This document shows, piece by piece, positions 1-8,822 of a DNA stretch of 22,402 nt. A model generated the notes under the pieces. It saw only the letters and a list, made by a program, of their open reading frames with translations, did not search any database and was not told where the DNA came from. Position numbers and translations under genes: made by a program. Numbering within the stretch: position 1 is the stretch's first letter; each line of letters begins with the position of its first letter. The DNA lies in NCBI GenBank assembly GCA_001310555.1, contig BAXO01000085.1:1-22402 (forward strand), written 5' to 3'. Source of the stretch: Bacillus sp. JCM 19058. GTDB taxonomy: Bacteria; Bacillota; Bacilli; Bacillales_H; Bacillaceae_D.

Positions 1-104
1 TACCCTGGCTCCTTACAAATTAAGCATCATTTGCCGAAATCGGTCCTTTCGTTCTAATTTTTTCCTAGAAAAAGTCGATCCCAAACTAATGAAAGTACTT
101 ATCA

Positions 105-132
105 TTGCTTAATCAGTAAATTATTGTATTTT
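105..132 (+). promoter_or_regulatory. Possible sigma-A promoter for the TcaA-like gene
   Basis: A TTGCTT hexamer (105-110) lies 16 bases before TATTTT (127-132), upstream of an AGGAGGG ribosome binding site at 145-151. Both hexamers are imperfect, so this is a weak prediction. Confidence 0.3.
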
Positions 133-158
133 AATAGAGAGATTAGGAGGGCATTTTG

Positions 159-1596
159 TTGAAATGTAAACATTGTAGTACGAAAATAAGTGAAGAAACA
201 CGCTTTTGTCCGGAATGTGGGAAGGCGACTGAAAACGAAGAATCGTCAGAAAAGAAGAGGAAGCTAAGCCTTTTTATGCTCGGAAGTTATTTTGGTTTGG
301 CAGCCTCGCAGTTATTTTCATCGTCGGTATGGTCGTGCTTTATCAAATCGCTGCACAAGCAGCTGATCCAGAAAAGGTGATCGCGGATTTTAAAGAAGCT
401 GTACAGACAGGAGACGCCGGTACAGTCGCACACCTCCTTCACCCAGAAGGGGAGGTTGGGCTATCGATGCAACGAATGCGGAAGCTCTACTCGCCTATTT
501 TGAAAAGAAGGAAAGCGATAAACAATACTTGTTCGATCGCCTTGATGAGCAGGTCGAAATATTACAAAACCGCGGGGACGATGCAGATCGCTATGCTGCA
601 CAGACAAACGAAACGCCTTATGCAACGATTATGCTCAAGCAAGAAGGTCGCAAATGGCTGCTGTTCCCTGATTACAAGCTGAAGGTCACGCCTGCATACC
701 TCAATGTCACTGTGAATCAGGATAACGCCAAGCTTTTTCTTAATGACGAGGAAATCAACTCGCAAACGGTAGCAGATGATGCTACTTCCTATGGTCCACT
801 CGCTCCTGGTACATACGAATTGGAGGCGATCTTACCTGCGCGTTACGTTGACGCCAATGCTGCGGAGACGGTTGATTTGTTCGATTGGTATGAGGAATCC
901 CAAGATGTTGCGCTGGAAATTAATGCGGGGGTCGTTCAGGCTAGCACAAGCTATGAAGAGACTCAACTTTATATTAACAATGAAGAGACTGACATCGTAC
1001 TTGGTCCGGAATTAACGGATATCGGAACACTCCCTTTGGACGGAAAAGCAAAGTTTATTTTCGAGAAGGAATTCCCATGGGGTGTTGCAACCTCATCTGA
1101 GATTTCTGTGGATAATGAAACGATCCGCTATGAATTTGATGCGATGCCTGATGAGGAGAAACAAGCTGTGATGGATATGTTAAATGAGAACTGGGAGCAG
1201 CAAACCGATGCTTTGCAAAATGGAGATAGCTCAAAAATGGTTTACGCCTCAGAGGAGTATCGTCAAAAGATTGATCAGGAGTATGACAAGCTACAAAATT
1301 TTAATCAGGAATATGTTGCTGATTTTGTCAAGGCGCTCTATCGGCTTGATTCCCTTGAGCAGCCTGAGTTTAACAGCCATACAGACCGATACGAATTGAC
1401 TGTTGAGGTCGAGTACTCGGTCGAAGAACCCGAGCTTGAGCGCTTTTCTATTTTAAAGGATGGGAACATTAACCGGACGACCTACGAAATGCTCGTCTAT
1501 TATGATGAGAACGAAGGTGAATGGCGCATCCATGATTTCAATGTTGGCTACTTTGTCATCGTAGGGTCTGATGCTCAGAAGGCCTATGAGTTTTAA
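159..1596 (+). CDS. TcaA/YvbJ-like zinc-ribbon membrane protein (two frameshifts)
   Basis: The product would be a single-pass membrane protein of about 479 residues. The N-terminus carries a zinc ribbon (CKHC, then CPEC about 12 residues later), followed by a Lys/Arg/Glu-rich linker and one transmembrane segment ending IFIVGMVVLYQIAAQA. The extracellular part resembles TcaA repeat domains and ends in an NTF2-like region (LVYYDENEGEWRIHDFNVG). This order matches TcaA of Staphylococcus aureus and YvbJ of B. subtilis, a family linked to cell-envelope and glycopeptide responses; the exact function is not established here. TTG at 159 is preferred over TTG at 156 because it lies 7 rather than 4 bases from AGGAGGG. 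The frame changes near 285-290 and near 455-462, each as if one base were missing. The gene stands alone, with its own terminator at 1601-1642. Confidence 0.75.
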
Positions 1597-1600
1597 CCAC

Positions 1601-1650
1601 GTTCCCTCCCTAGTAAAATAGCTGCTATCTAGGGGAGGGAACCTTCTTTC
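1601..1650 (+). terminator. Rho-independent terminator after the TcaA-like gene
   Basis: Arms GTTCCCTCCCTAG (1601-1613) and CTAGGGGAGGGAAC (1629-1642) pair along their whole length except for one unpaired G, since the left arm has three Cs where four would match. A pyrimidine-rich tract (CTTCTTTCTT) follows. The missing C may be another short-run base-call error. Confidence 0.8.
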
Positions 1651-1698
1651 TTAACGACGGATGCGGTCATTTTTTTCTCCATGGCCGTCATTCCTTCT

Positions 1699-1706
1699 GA
1701 TATAAT
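1699..1706 (+). promoter_or_regulatory. Extended -10 promoter element of the AraC-family gene
   Basis: TGATATAAT places a perfect TATAAT (1701-1706) after an extended TGn motif. No good -35 hexamer lies at the right spacing, which fits an extended -10 promoter or an activator-dependent one. The gene start follows about 30 bases downstream. Confidence 0.45.
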
Positions 1707-1736
1707 CAGATTAGTATATAGAAGGGAGATACGGTG

Positions 1737-2622
1737 ATGAGCAAAAAAAACGTCTTGATGACACTTCTAATGAGTTTCGATTTCGCTTTGCTCCAAATCA
1801 CTCAAAGGTAGCTAACCTTTGGAATGTCGGATGGGAAATTCGCCATTCTCGTTCCTACGATTTAGACGGAGATAATCGTGATGATTTAGGTACAGTCATT
1901 TTCCAGTATACGTTGTCCGGGGAAGGAAGGCTTCGCTTTGAAAATAGAAATTATATATTAAGAAAAAAATGATATTTTCATCGTCTCAGTCCCAAGTAAT
2001 CATCGTTATTATTATCCAGGCGGCGATAAGCCTTGGGAGTTCATTTATTTGACTTTGACTGGAAATGAAGCGCAGAAAGTGTATCAAAATATCCTCTCCA
2101 CTTACGGGCCTGTTATTTCACTCCCTCCCGATTCGCCCATCATACAAGCAATGTTTTCGATATATACGGAAACTGTCGCTGAAGGAATTCGAGACCCTTA
2201 TCAAGCTTCCGTTCAAAGCTATCAATTTTTAATGACGTGCCAACGTTTTTTTTGCCGGGGATGAGGCGACTCACTCCTTGCCTCATAATTTAAACAAGGC
2301 GATTCGCTTTATCGAAGAATTGTATTCATCACCAATTTCTTTGGAAGAAATTGCGAACCACGCCAGAATTTCAAAGTATGCGTTAATTAGACTTTTTAAC
2401 GATCACTTGCAAACAACACCAATTCAATATTTAACAAACCTGCGAATTCGTAAAGCTGCCAAGCTGTTGCACCGCTCAAACAAGTCGATTAAACAAATCG
2501 CCGAAGAAGTAGGCTATGCAGACGCGAACTACTTTAATAAAGCCTTCCGAAAGGTTACCGGCCTTTCCCCAGGAGCATTTCGGCTTAATAGTGACTTCTC
2601 ACGACTCGTTAAGCAGAGATAA
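1737..2622 (+). CDS. AraC-family transcriptional regulator (three frameshifts)
   Basis: This is a regulator with an N-terminal sugar-sensing cupin-like domain and a C-terminal AraC DNA-binding domain. The sensor half contains FQYTLSGEGRLRFENRNYIL and VPSNHRYYYPGG, typical of the AraC_binding fold. The C-terminus has both helix-turn-helix units: ISLEEIANHARISKYALIRLF and IKQIAEEVGYADANYFNKAFRK, followed by the TGLSPGAFR signature. ATG 1737 is chosen because GAAGGGAG lies at 1721-1728. Three frame changes all fall in homopolymers: A8 at 1743-1750 (one base short or two long), A7 at 1963-1969 (one base long; repair gives YILRKNDIFIVSV) and T8 at 2246-2253 (one base long; repair gives CQRFFAGDEATHS). 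The target is unknown; the convergent sugar ABC operon is the nearest candidate. Confidence 0.8.
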
Positions 2623-2856
2623 ATGTTGCAGGAGTCATTGGCCCATCATAGCGAATTTCGAGAAAGCCATCTCAACACAAAGCGCTTTAGCGACGAAAAA
2701 AACTGGACAGCGTTAGAGGAATCTCATGGACTGATGTTGACTTATCGGACAGAGACAAAGGACGTTTGTTCGCTACTGGGAGGTGGAAGAGGCTTAGCTT
2801 GAATGCGATTTTATTTTTTTATTCAAGCCACATTATATGCTTTCTCATCTTTCAAA

Positions 2857-2903
2857 TAAAAGCTGCGTACCTGTGCCTTTACCGCACGGATACGCAGCTT
2901 TAT
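2857..2903 (-). terminator. Terminator of the sugar ABC transporter operon
   Basis: A perfect 11-base inverted repeat (AAAGCTGCGTA at 2859-2869, TACGCAGCTTT at 2891-2901) sits just beyond the stop of the last permease. Read on the minus strand, the stem is followed by TTTTATTTG. An inner GTGC/GCAC pair extends the hairpin. Confidence 0.8.
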
Positions 2904-2905
2904 AG

Positions 2906-3796
2906 TTATCCTTTCACGCCTGTGAGAGCAATTCCTTCAATAATTTGTCGCTGGGCGATAATGTAAATGACGAGAATTGGAATAACCGAAATCGTTGCTC
3001 CCGCCATCATAAGAGGCCAGTTAGTTACATATAAACCTTTAAATGTAGCGAGCATCAACGGGACCGTATAAAGGTTTTGGTCGCTTAAAAACACGAGTGG
3101 CTGAATAAAGTTGTTCCAAATGCCGATAAAAGAGAAAATTCCAAATGCCGCCAACGCTGGTTTAATCAACGGAAGGATAATTTTAAAATAGATTAGGAGC
3201 GGGTTGGCCCCATCGACGACCGCTGCCTCTTCCATTTCCTTTGGAATACCCATAATAAACTGCCTTAACAAAAATACGCCAAACGCATTAAACAGCGCAT
3301 TCGGGACAATGATTGACAAATGAGTATTTACCCAGCCAATCGCATCCATAATAATATACAATGGAATTAACGTGACCTGCATCGGAACCATCATCGTTGC
3401 CAGAAAGGCGATGAACAGAAACCTCGATCCAGGAAACTTGATTTTTGCGAACGCATAAGCCGCCATTGAGCAGGTTAACAGTTGAGTAAACACAACAATT
3501 ACGGCAATATAGAAGCTGTTAAAATACGCCCGATCAAACGGCATCGCCTGCAATGAATCGGTTATATTACTCCATACAAATGGATCAGGAATCCAGACAG
3601 GGGGGACGGCAAATATCTGTTCAAATGACTTAAGACTGCTTAAAGCCATCCAGATAAACGGACCTGCCATCAAAATTGAACCGATTATTAGCACGATATG
3701 CAAAATGATTTTTGACGGTCTAAGCTGCGAGTTAGATTTTGGATTTTTCGGTTTACGGTTTAACTTTTGCTGTTGGTTATCTTCCGCCACCTTCAT
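2906..3796 (-). CDS. Carbohydrate ABC transporter permease, MalG type
   Basis: This is an intact 296-residue inner-membrane permease of the binding-protein-dependent sugar transporter family (CUT1 type). It has about six transmembrane segments, the first being IILHIVLIIGSILMAGPFIW. The cytoplasmic EAA loop that docks the ATPase is clear (MEEAAVVDGANPLLIYFKII, then LPLIKPALA). The C-terminus IIEGIALTGVKG is typical of the MalG/AraQ group. It overlaps the upstream permease gene by about 20 bases, so translation is probably coupled. It would form the channel with that permease. No ATPase gene is present in the window, so a shared MsmX-like ATPase is inferred. The gene has no A or T run of seven or more and no frameshift. 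The substrate cannot be read from the sequence. Confidence 0.92.
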   Translation of the reverse strand: MKVAEDNQQQKLNRKPKNPKSNSQLRPSKIILHIVLIIGSILMAGPFIWMALSSLKSFEQIFAVPPVWIPDPFVWSNITDSLQAMPFDRAYFNSFYIAVIVVFTQLLTCSMAAYAFAKIKFPGSRFLFIAFLATMMVPMQVTLIPLYIIMDAIGWVNTHLSIIVPNALFNAFGVFLLRQFIMGIPKEMEEAAVVDGANPLLIYFKIILPLIKPALAAFGIFSFIGIWNNFIQPLVFLSDQNLYTVPLMLATFKGLYVTNWPLMMAGATISVIPILVIYIIAQRQIIEGIALTGVKG

Positions 3797-4659
3797 AATG
3801 CACCCACCTTCTAGAAACTGAGAATTGAACCAATGTGAAAATTAATATAATTCCGAACAGGATGACCGCCGAAGCTGCACTTGGTCCAAAAGACGAACGA
3901 CCGAACGCCATTTCATATATATGAAAGACAAGCGTGTAACTTGCTTTCCCCGGTCCACCTTGCGTCATGACATACGATTGGTCAAATACTTGGAATGAAG
4001 TAATGACAGCCATAATCGCGACAAAAAAATGTTGTTGGCGACAAGAGCGGAAATGTAATATGAATAAACTTTTGAAACGAAGTTGCACCGTCAATGTCCG
4101 CTGCTTCGTAGTAGCTTCTTGATATCGATTGAAGGCCAGCCAGAAATATGACCATATTCGTTCCTAGCCCCCACCAAATACTCAGACCGGCGATTGACGG
4201 GAGGACTAGACGCCGATCGGTTAGCCAGTTCGGTCCATCAATACCAATCATCGCCAATAGCTGGTTAATCAGCCCGATATCTCCATTTAACAGCCACATC
4301 CAAATAACCCCAACAGAAACCGAGCTCGTTACGACTGGCATAAAGAAGAAAACTCGGTAAAACTCCTTCCCTCGTACTTTGTTTAAAGCTAAGGCTACTA
4401 GTAAGGCAAGGGCTATCCCGACGGGAATGACTAAAATCGAATAATAGGCCGTATTCAAAAGCGCTGTTTTGAAACTCGGATCGTTGAACTGTCCAATGTA
4501 GTTTGAAAGGCCGATAAATTCCCGCTCACCAAAGCCGTCCCATTTCATAAAGCTTAAACCGAAAGCAAATAAAAGTGGTAGGACGGAAAACGCTAGCATT
4601 CCAATTAATTGCGGACCTATAAAGAAATAGCCCCACCATTTTCTTCTTTTATCATTCAT
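3777..4659 (-). CDS. Carbohydrate ABC transporter permease, MalF/UgpA type (one frameshift)
   Basis: This is the partner permease, about 293 residues when repaired. The N-terminus (KWWGYFFIGPQLIGMLAFSV) is the first membrane helix typical of MalF/UgpA-like permeases. The EAA loop is present (YEAADIDGATSFQKFIHITF, then PLLSPTTFF). The C-terminal part contains VFDQSYVMTQGGPG, a strong signature of this group. The frame breaks in the run read as A7 on the plus strand at 4023-4029. Removing one base joins SPTTFF to VAIMAVITSFQVFDQ without a gap. It follows the binding-protein gene after about 110 bases and overlaps the next permease, consistent with one transcript. Confidence 0.88.
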
Positions 4660-4769
4660 TAGTCAGGCACTCCTTTACTTGCTACCATACGTACAGGAAG
4701 AGGTACATTACGAAATCGCTGTCGATCTTCGTTTTGCGAAGATCGACAAGCTACAGTTGTATAAAGATT

Positions 4770-6038
4770 TTATTCGTATTCGAGCATTTCTCGAGCGGTG
4801 TCTGCCGCCTGTTGAACGGCGTCCTCCGGTGAGATATCTCCGATCATCAGAACTTCATAAATGTCGGCCAGCTCTTTCCCTAATCCCGGAGCCGTAAATT
4901 CGTCATTAACAACGCTTCCTTCTTCACGGGCATCAAGCAAATATTCGCCATGTACAGGCTTTTCCTGGTTCGTGACAACTTCGTCAATTCCAAAGACGGA
5001 TGGTATCGCGTTTCCTTCTCCATCCAGCCTGATCTTTTGTCCTTCAGGAGATGTGTAGAACGAAATAAACTCCATCGCTTCCTGAACGTGATCGCTGTTT
5101 GAATTTACCGCCATGTACGCTGTCGCAATGCTCGTCGTTCCGATCGGTTTATCTGTATTCGACGGCCAAGGAATGTAGTCAAAGTCAATATTAGTTTCCA
5201 AGAACATCGGCGTTAACCATCTTCCGGCTTCAACTAAACCGACCTGATTTGACATGAACATCGCATCAGCCCCTGCCCCTCTGGCAGTGTGCCGCCAAAT
5301 ACGAAGTTTTTTTTGCTCGATCATTCGGCTGACAAACTCAAACGCTTCAGTCGTTTTTTCGTCCTGATCGGCAACGATGCGCTCATCCTCTACAAATGCT
5401 CCGCCATTACTCCAAACCCAGTTCAATATATTGACATGGTCAGCTGATTGGACGAAGCCGTATTTGCCAGCATCTCGTAGCTTCCCGGTAATTTCCTCCA
5501 TTGCTTCCCAATTCCAATTTCCTTCATCAAGGTACTCTTGCGGCGATTTAGCGCCCACTTCCTCTAGCAAATCAATATTGTAATAAAGTAAACGAGGGTT
5601 AGAGTCGACAGACAATGCATATATTTCATCCTCTGTTCTTGACGCGCCCCAAATATCGGTCGCAAACTCATCCTCGGTAACATACGAAGCGTCCGATTCT
5701 AGGAATTCACTAAGCGGCTCAATCGTTCCATTGGATATTAAAGTCGACACATCCGCATCGCCTACATAGAACACATCAGGCGCTTGTCCTCCTTGCAATC
5801 GAGTAAGCAATGTTTGAAAATAATTGTCGTTCGGTATCCCGGTAAGCTCTACCTGAACATCATCCCGCTGTTCGTTGAACGCATCAACAGCTCGGTTATA
5901 TACTTGCAGCTCGGCTGGGTTTCCCCAAGCAGAAAACGAAAGATTTACCGTCTCACCGTCTCCTCCACTGCCACCGCAGCCTGCCAACACCCCTAACATA
6001 ACACCTGCTGTAATTAAATGACGAGAACCCTTTTTCAT
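4770..6038 (-). CDS. Sugar ABC transporter substrate-binding lipoprotein
   Basis: This is an extracellular solute-binding protein of the family 1 (MalE-like) type, 422 residues. A lipoprotein signal peptide ends in the lipobox LAGC with the lipidated Cys at residue 21, followed by a Gly/Ser/Asp-rich tether. Family features include VNLSFSAWGNPAELQVYNRA, PDVFYVGDADVSTL, and FISFYTSPEGQKIRLDGEGN. It would deliver a sugar to the two permeases encoded downstream. The reading frame is open, but residues about 244-256 (LRIWRHTARGAG) look out of frame: shortening the T8 run at 5307-5314 and lengthening the C4 run at 5270-5273 gives NFVFGGTLPEGQG, which fits the family better. A cre-like site lies about 200 bases upstream. 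Confidence 0.9.
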   Translation of the reverse strand: MKKGSRHLITAGVMLGVLAGCGGSGGDGETVNLSFSAWGNPAELQVYNRAVDAFNEQRDDVQVELTGIPNDNYFQTLLTRLQGGQAPDVFYVGDADVSTLISNGTIEPLSEFLESDASYVTEDEFATDIWGASRTEDEIYALSVDSNPRLLYYNIDLLEEVGAKSPQEYLDEGNWNWEAMEEITGKLRDAGKYGFVQSADHVNILNWVWSNGGAFVEDERIVADQDEKTTEAFEFVSRMIEQKKLRIWRHTARGAGADAMFMSNQVGLVEAGRWLTPMFLETNIDFDYIPWPSNTDKPIGTTSIATAYMAVNSNSDHVQEAMEFISFYTSPEGQKIRLDGEGNAIPSVFGIDEVVTNQEKPVHGEYLLDAREEGSVVNDEFTAPGLGKELADIYEVLMIGDISPEDAVQQAADTAREMLEYE

Positions 6039-6220
6039 TCTTTAAAGCCCCCTCGTATATTTCTAGTTTTTTTTAGTATTGCCGAAATCAGTGAAATGAT
6101 TCCGATAGCCTGAAACGTTAAATTAAAGCCAAATCCGCCTCGCCCTTCACCTTTGGCCAAAGGAATACTTGTCGCATCACAAGCGAGAGCAAAAGGGTAT
6201 ACATTGAATATAGAAAGAAC

Positions 6221-6247
6221 AGAAAGCGATTTGTGCAAACGCTTTCT
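6221..6247 (-). promoter_or_regulatory. cre-like (CcpA) operator within a dyad
   Basis: Minus-strand AGAAAGCGTTTGCA (6234-6247) matches the catabolite-responsive element consensus TGNAANCGNTNNCA at all fixed positions but the first. It forms one arm of a larger dyad, AGAAAGCG (6221-6228) and CGCTTTCT (6240-6247). It would fit carbon catabolite repression of the ABC transporter genes by CcpA, or binding of another LacI-family repressor such as those encoded at 12.4-14.7 kb. Confidence 0.6.
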
Positions 6248-6538
6248 CAAGAACTTATATATACATACTATACTGAAAACGCATTCATTAAAAGGGTGAA
6301 TTATTTATCGTTTTTGGTAAAATATTGCGAGCATTATATGACAACAAACTGTGAGTATTCACAGGAAAAATAAGGTTCTTAAAGTTCGATAACATTCTGT
6401 TTGAAATTTGGCAGTGGGGTTCAACAGTTTAAAGAAGCGTTGATATAAAAGGGGATCCATTGATGCACGTTTATGGGGTTTCTTTCTCGCACTTAGCGTG
6501 CAACTACACCGTTCAAGGAAATTATCCAATAGCGTTCT

Positions 6539-6580
6539 GCCTCGCTTTATGATTGAGAGATCGTTCAAGATAAACGAGGC
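6539..6580 (-). repeat. Inverted repeat in the 3' region of the catabolic operon
   Basis: GCCTCG plus TTTAT (6539-6550, with one bulged C) pairs with ATAAA plus CGAGGC (6570-6580), about 11 base pairs around a 19-base loop. It is the second in a series of hairpins downstream of the oxidoreductase gene. No T-tract follows on either strand. Confidence 0.5.
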
Positions 6581-6606
6581 GGAAAGACAGCCAAGTCCTA
6601 GGAACA

Positions 6607-6647
6607 GATCAAGCCAGCCCTTTTCATAGAAAAAGACTGACTTGATC
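6607..6647 (-). terminator. Long hairpin after the oxidoreductase gene, possible terminator or 3' stabiliser
   Basis: GATCAAGCCAGCCCTTTTC (6607-6625) and GAAAAAGACTGACTTGATC (6629-6647) form a 19-pair stem with a 3-base loop. As minus-strand RNA all 19 positions pair, three as U-G wobbles; as plus-strand RNA those three are C-A mismatches. The structure therefore belongs to the transcript of the gene that stops at 6655, only seven bases away. It lacks a following T-tract, so termination is uncertain and an mRNA-stabilising or processing role is possible. Confidence 0.6.
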
Positions 6648-6654
6648 ATCGAGG

Positions 6655-7872
6655 TTAAAGGTTATTAATTAGCTGAAATAATTCACTTTCTGACAGATCC
6701 ACGGTCTGTCCTGCTTTTGCCCATTCGATTCCTAATTCGTGTGGCAACTTCTCTCTTTTATAGCAATCCTTCAGAGCTTCACCTAAGCCCGTGACCCAAA
6801 TCATTGGGTTGTCCTCGTCATCGCGAAGCTTATGCTCCTGGAAAATAACGGGAGTTGGACTGGACTGTCGGACCCCGCTCATGCATAGAGTATGTGCGGC
6901 GGCTGTTTCGAGCTTGCAAGGAATTCGATCGTTATTTTCTGTAATTGATTGGAGGACAACGTCGATTTTCTTAAAAGGCTCGCTTGACGGGGACCCGTAG
7001 CTCTTGGTTGACCCATCGAAAAATTCGGCTTGAATTTCGCCGTTCTTGCCAGCGTTTTCCTGAAAGGTTACGACCCTTTCTCGAATTCGTATTCAAAAAT
7101 CGGGCCGTATAATTCCGAATGATGAACGGCGTGGGAAGCGAAAAACAGAATTTCCACTCCTTGACCTGTCTTCGCCCGAAGCGCGGCTGTGTCAAAATTC
7201 TCAATCTCATTCGCCCGGTAAGTTTCAGCTGTAACCTCGATTGGAAGAGCACTGCTTGCCATCTCTTCTCCTAGTATAAAAAACATATTTTGCAAGTAAT
7301 GAGCGGTTGCATTAGCGGCTACGCTGTCCAGCACCCATCGTCCTTCTTCATCCTTTACTTTACCGGCCCACGATCTGGCATAATACTTTTTATTACGCGG
7401 CCATAAAACGAGCGTTTTCAAACGGACCGCCTTCCCAAAAACTCCATTCATAATATCCGTTTTCAATGATTGAATCGCAGTAGAGTAAGCCCATTGATAG
7501 CCGATGGAGACAGAATAACCTGTCTTACGGCTTGCCTCAATCATTTTGACGACCTCTTCCGTCGTAGCAGCAACTGGCTTCTCGCAGAGCACATGGCTTC
7601 CTTGATTTAAAGCCAGCTCTGTTTGCTCGCAATGAAATTGGATCGGAGATACGATATTGGCAAGCTCAGCCCCTTTTTCATTGTAAAAATCCTCGAGCGT
7701 AAAATAGTGCTCTAGCCCATTTTTTTTGCAGCAATTGCACTACATCGTCCTCTGGCCTTTTCGGATCAACCACACCGACGATCTGAACCTTACCTTCCTC
7801 TGCTCTCTTGAGGTATTCACGCAAATGATGTTTGGCAAAGCCGCCTGTCCCTACTAATACTGTCTTAATCAT
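6655..7872 (-). CDS. Gfo/Idh/MocA-family oxidoreductase, second in the cluster (two frameshifts)
   Basis: This is an NAD(P)-dependent sugar or cyclitol dehydrogenase of about 405 residues. The N-terminal Rossmann motif is VLVGTGGFAKHHL. The family lysine sits in CEKPVAATTEEVVKMIEA, and the C-terminal half has SIGYQWAYS and NATAHYLQNMFFILG. The frame breaks at the run read as T8 at 7720-7727 (one base too many; repair gives LLQKNGLEHYFTLEDFYNEK) and at the CCC at 7074-7076 (one base too few; repair gives FEKGVVTFQENAGKNG). The gene starts 32 bases after the TIM-barrel gene with GAGGTGAGGAA directly before ATG, and it is the last gene before the hairpin at 6607. With the other oxidoreductase in the same block it suggests paired oxidation and reduction of a keto-sugar. 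Confidence 0.88.
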
Positions 7873-7904
7873 TTCCTCACCTCATTTTCGTTCAAAGGCT
7901 CGAT

Positions 7905-8726
7905 TTACACATGCTCGAAATACCGTTTCTTCATTAAAGACAAAACGTCGTCGCCCGGCATATCCCAAATTTTCTGATTGAATATTTCTACTTCGATTGG
8001 GCCGTCGTAACCGGCTTTTTCAACAGCTTGGCGAATACGGCGAAGATCGATCACGCCATCACCCATCATTCCTCTGCCCATTAGCATATCTGGAGTTGGC
8101 ACGATCCAATCGGAGACATGAAAGCCTAGAATCCTGCCTTTGGAACGCTCAATTTGCTCATATAGCTCTGGATCCCACCAAACATGAAAGACGTCAACGA
8201 CAACACCAACTTGATTAGGCTTGAACTTTTGTGTTAATGCGATCGCTTCTCCTAAGGTGACGATGACGGAGCGCTCCGCCGCATACATTGGGTGCAGCGG
8301 CTCAATCCCTAGCTTTACCCCTCGCTCTTGTGCATAAGGGGCGAGGGTAGCAATTCCTTCCTCCACCATTTTTCGAGCACTGTCTATGTCGGTTTTCGTG
8401 TCGGCTCCGCAGACGAGTACAAGAACTTCCGCTCCCAATTCGGCGGCCTCATCAATCGCACGCCGATTATCATCTAAGGCTTGTTGACGGAGCTCTGGAG
8501 TGGCCGCCGGAAACATCCCGCCCCGGCAAATGCTCGAAATGCTGAGCCCAGCATCTTGTATGATCCGTTTGCTTTCTTTTAAACCAGCTTCCGCAATTTT
8601 ATGACGCCATAATGCGATCCAAGGTACTTCAGCTCTCGCACAACCTTCTACCGCTTCCTTTAAGCTCCACCGATCGGTCGTAATTTGATTAAGGCTAAGC
8701 CGACCCAATTCTGCTTGTTGTACCAT
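7905..8726 (-). CDS. Sugar phosphate isomerase/epimerase-like TIM-barrel protein
   Basis: This is an intact 273-residue protein of the xylose-isomerase-like TIM-barrel family (AP endonuclease 2 fold). Candidate metal ligands are Glu142 (GIEPLHPMYAA), Asp178 (VVVDVFHVWWD), His203 (GFHVSDW) and Glu247 (IEVEIF), which is the usual layout of a divalent-metal site in this family. Members act as sugar isomerases, epimerases, or lyases and hydratases on keto-sugars. The translation start has AGGAGGAATTTGTA before ATG. It follows the DUF993 gene after 96 bases that hold a small hairpin (8790-8810) and precedes the second oxidoreductase by 32 bases. The gene has no frameshift. The exact reaction is not determinable from sequence. 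Confidence 0.88.
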   Translation of the reverse strand: MVQQAELGRLSLNQITTDRWSLKEAVEGCARAEVPWIALWRHKIAEAGLKESKRIIQDAGLSISSICRGGMFPAATPELRQQALDDNRRAIDEAAELGAEVLVLVCGADTKTDIDSARKMVEEGIATLAPYAQERGVKLGIEPLHPMYAAERSVIVTLGEAIALTQKFKPNQVGVVVDVFHVWWDPELYEQIERSKGRILGFHVSDWIVPTPDMLMGRGMMGDGVIDLRRIRQAVEKAGYDGPIEVEIFNQKIWDMPGDDVLSLMKKRYFEHV

Positions 8727-8789
8727 TACAAATTCCTCCTGATTCCTTTAAATATGTATCCGTATTTAACAGCCGAGAACAGCTCGAAA

Positions 8790-8810
8790 CCAGTGCTGTC
8801 AAGACACTGG
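8790..8810 (-). repeat. Small intercistronic hairpin
   Basis: CCAGTG (8790-8795) pairs with CACTGG (8805-8810) in the 96-base gap between the DUF993 and TIM-barrel genes. It could tune relative expression or mRNA stability in the operon. There is no T-tract, so it is unlikely to be a terminator. Confidence 0.4.
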
Positions 8811-8822
8811 CTCCTAACCGTA

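Larger units (their letters stand above)
6039..6654. other. 615-base non-coding gap between the catabolic genes and the ABC genes
   Basis: I found no credible gene here. Open frames of 71 and 96 codons on the minus strand lack family features and ribosome binding sites. The gap contains a cre-like site inside a dyad (6221-6247) and a run of inverted repeats between about 6488 and 6647, all nearer the upstream catabolic gene. I see no convincing -35/-10 pair for the binding-protein gene, and nothing recognisable in 6250-6480. Confidence 0.6.

Noticed and set aside
6035..6250. 71-codon open frame directly upstream of the binding-protein gene
   Set aside because: It covers the cre-like site, has low-complexity basic and glycine-rich sequence and no family features; it is most likely non-coding.
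6359..6649. 96-codon open frame on the minus strand in the gap before the ABC genes, suspected as a transposase remnant
   Set aside because: It overlaps two RNA hairpins, has no clear ribosome binding site and shows no recognisable transposase motif.
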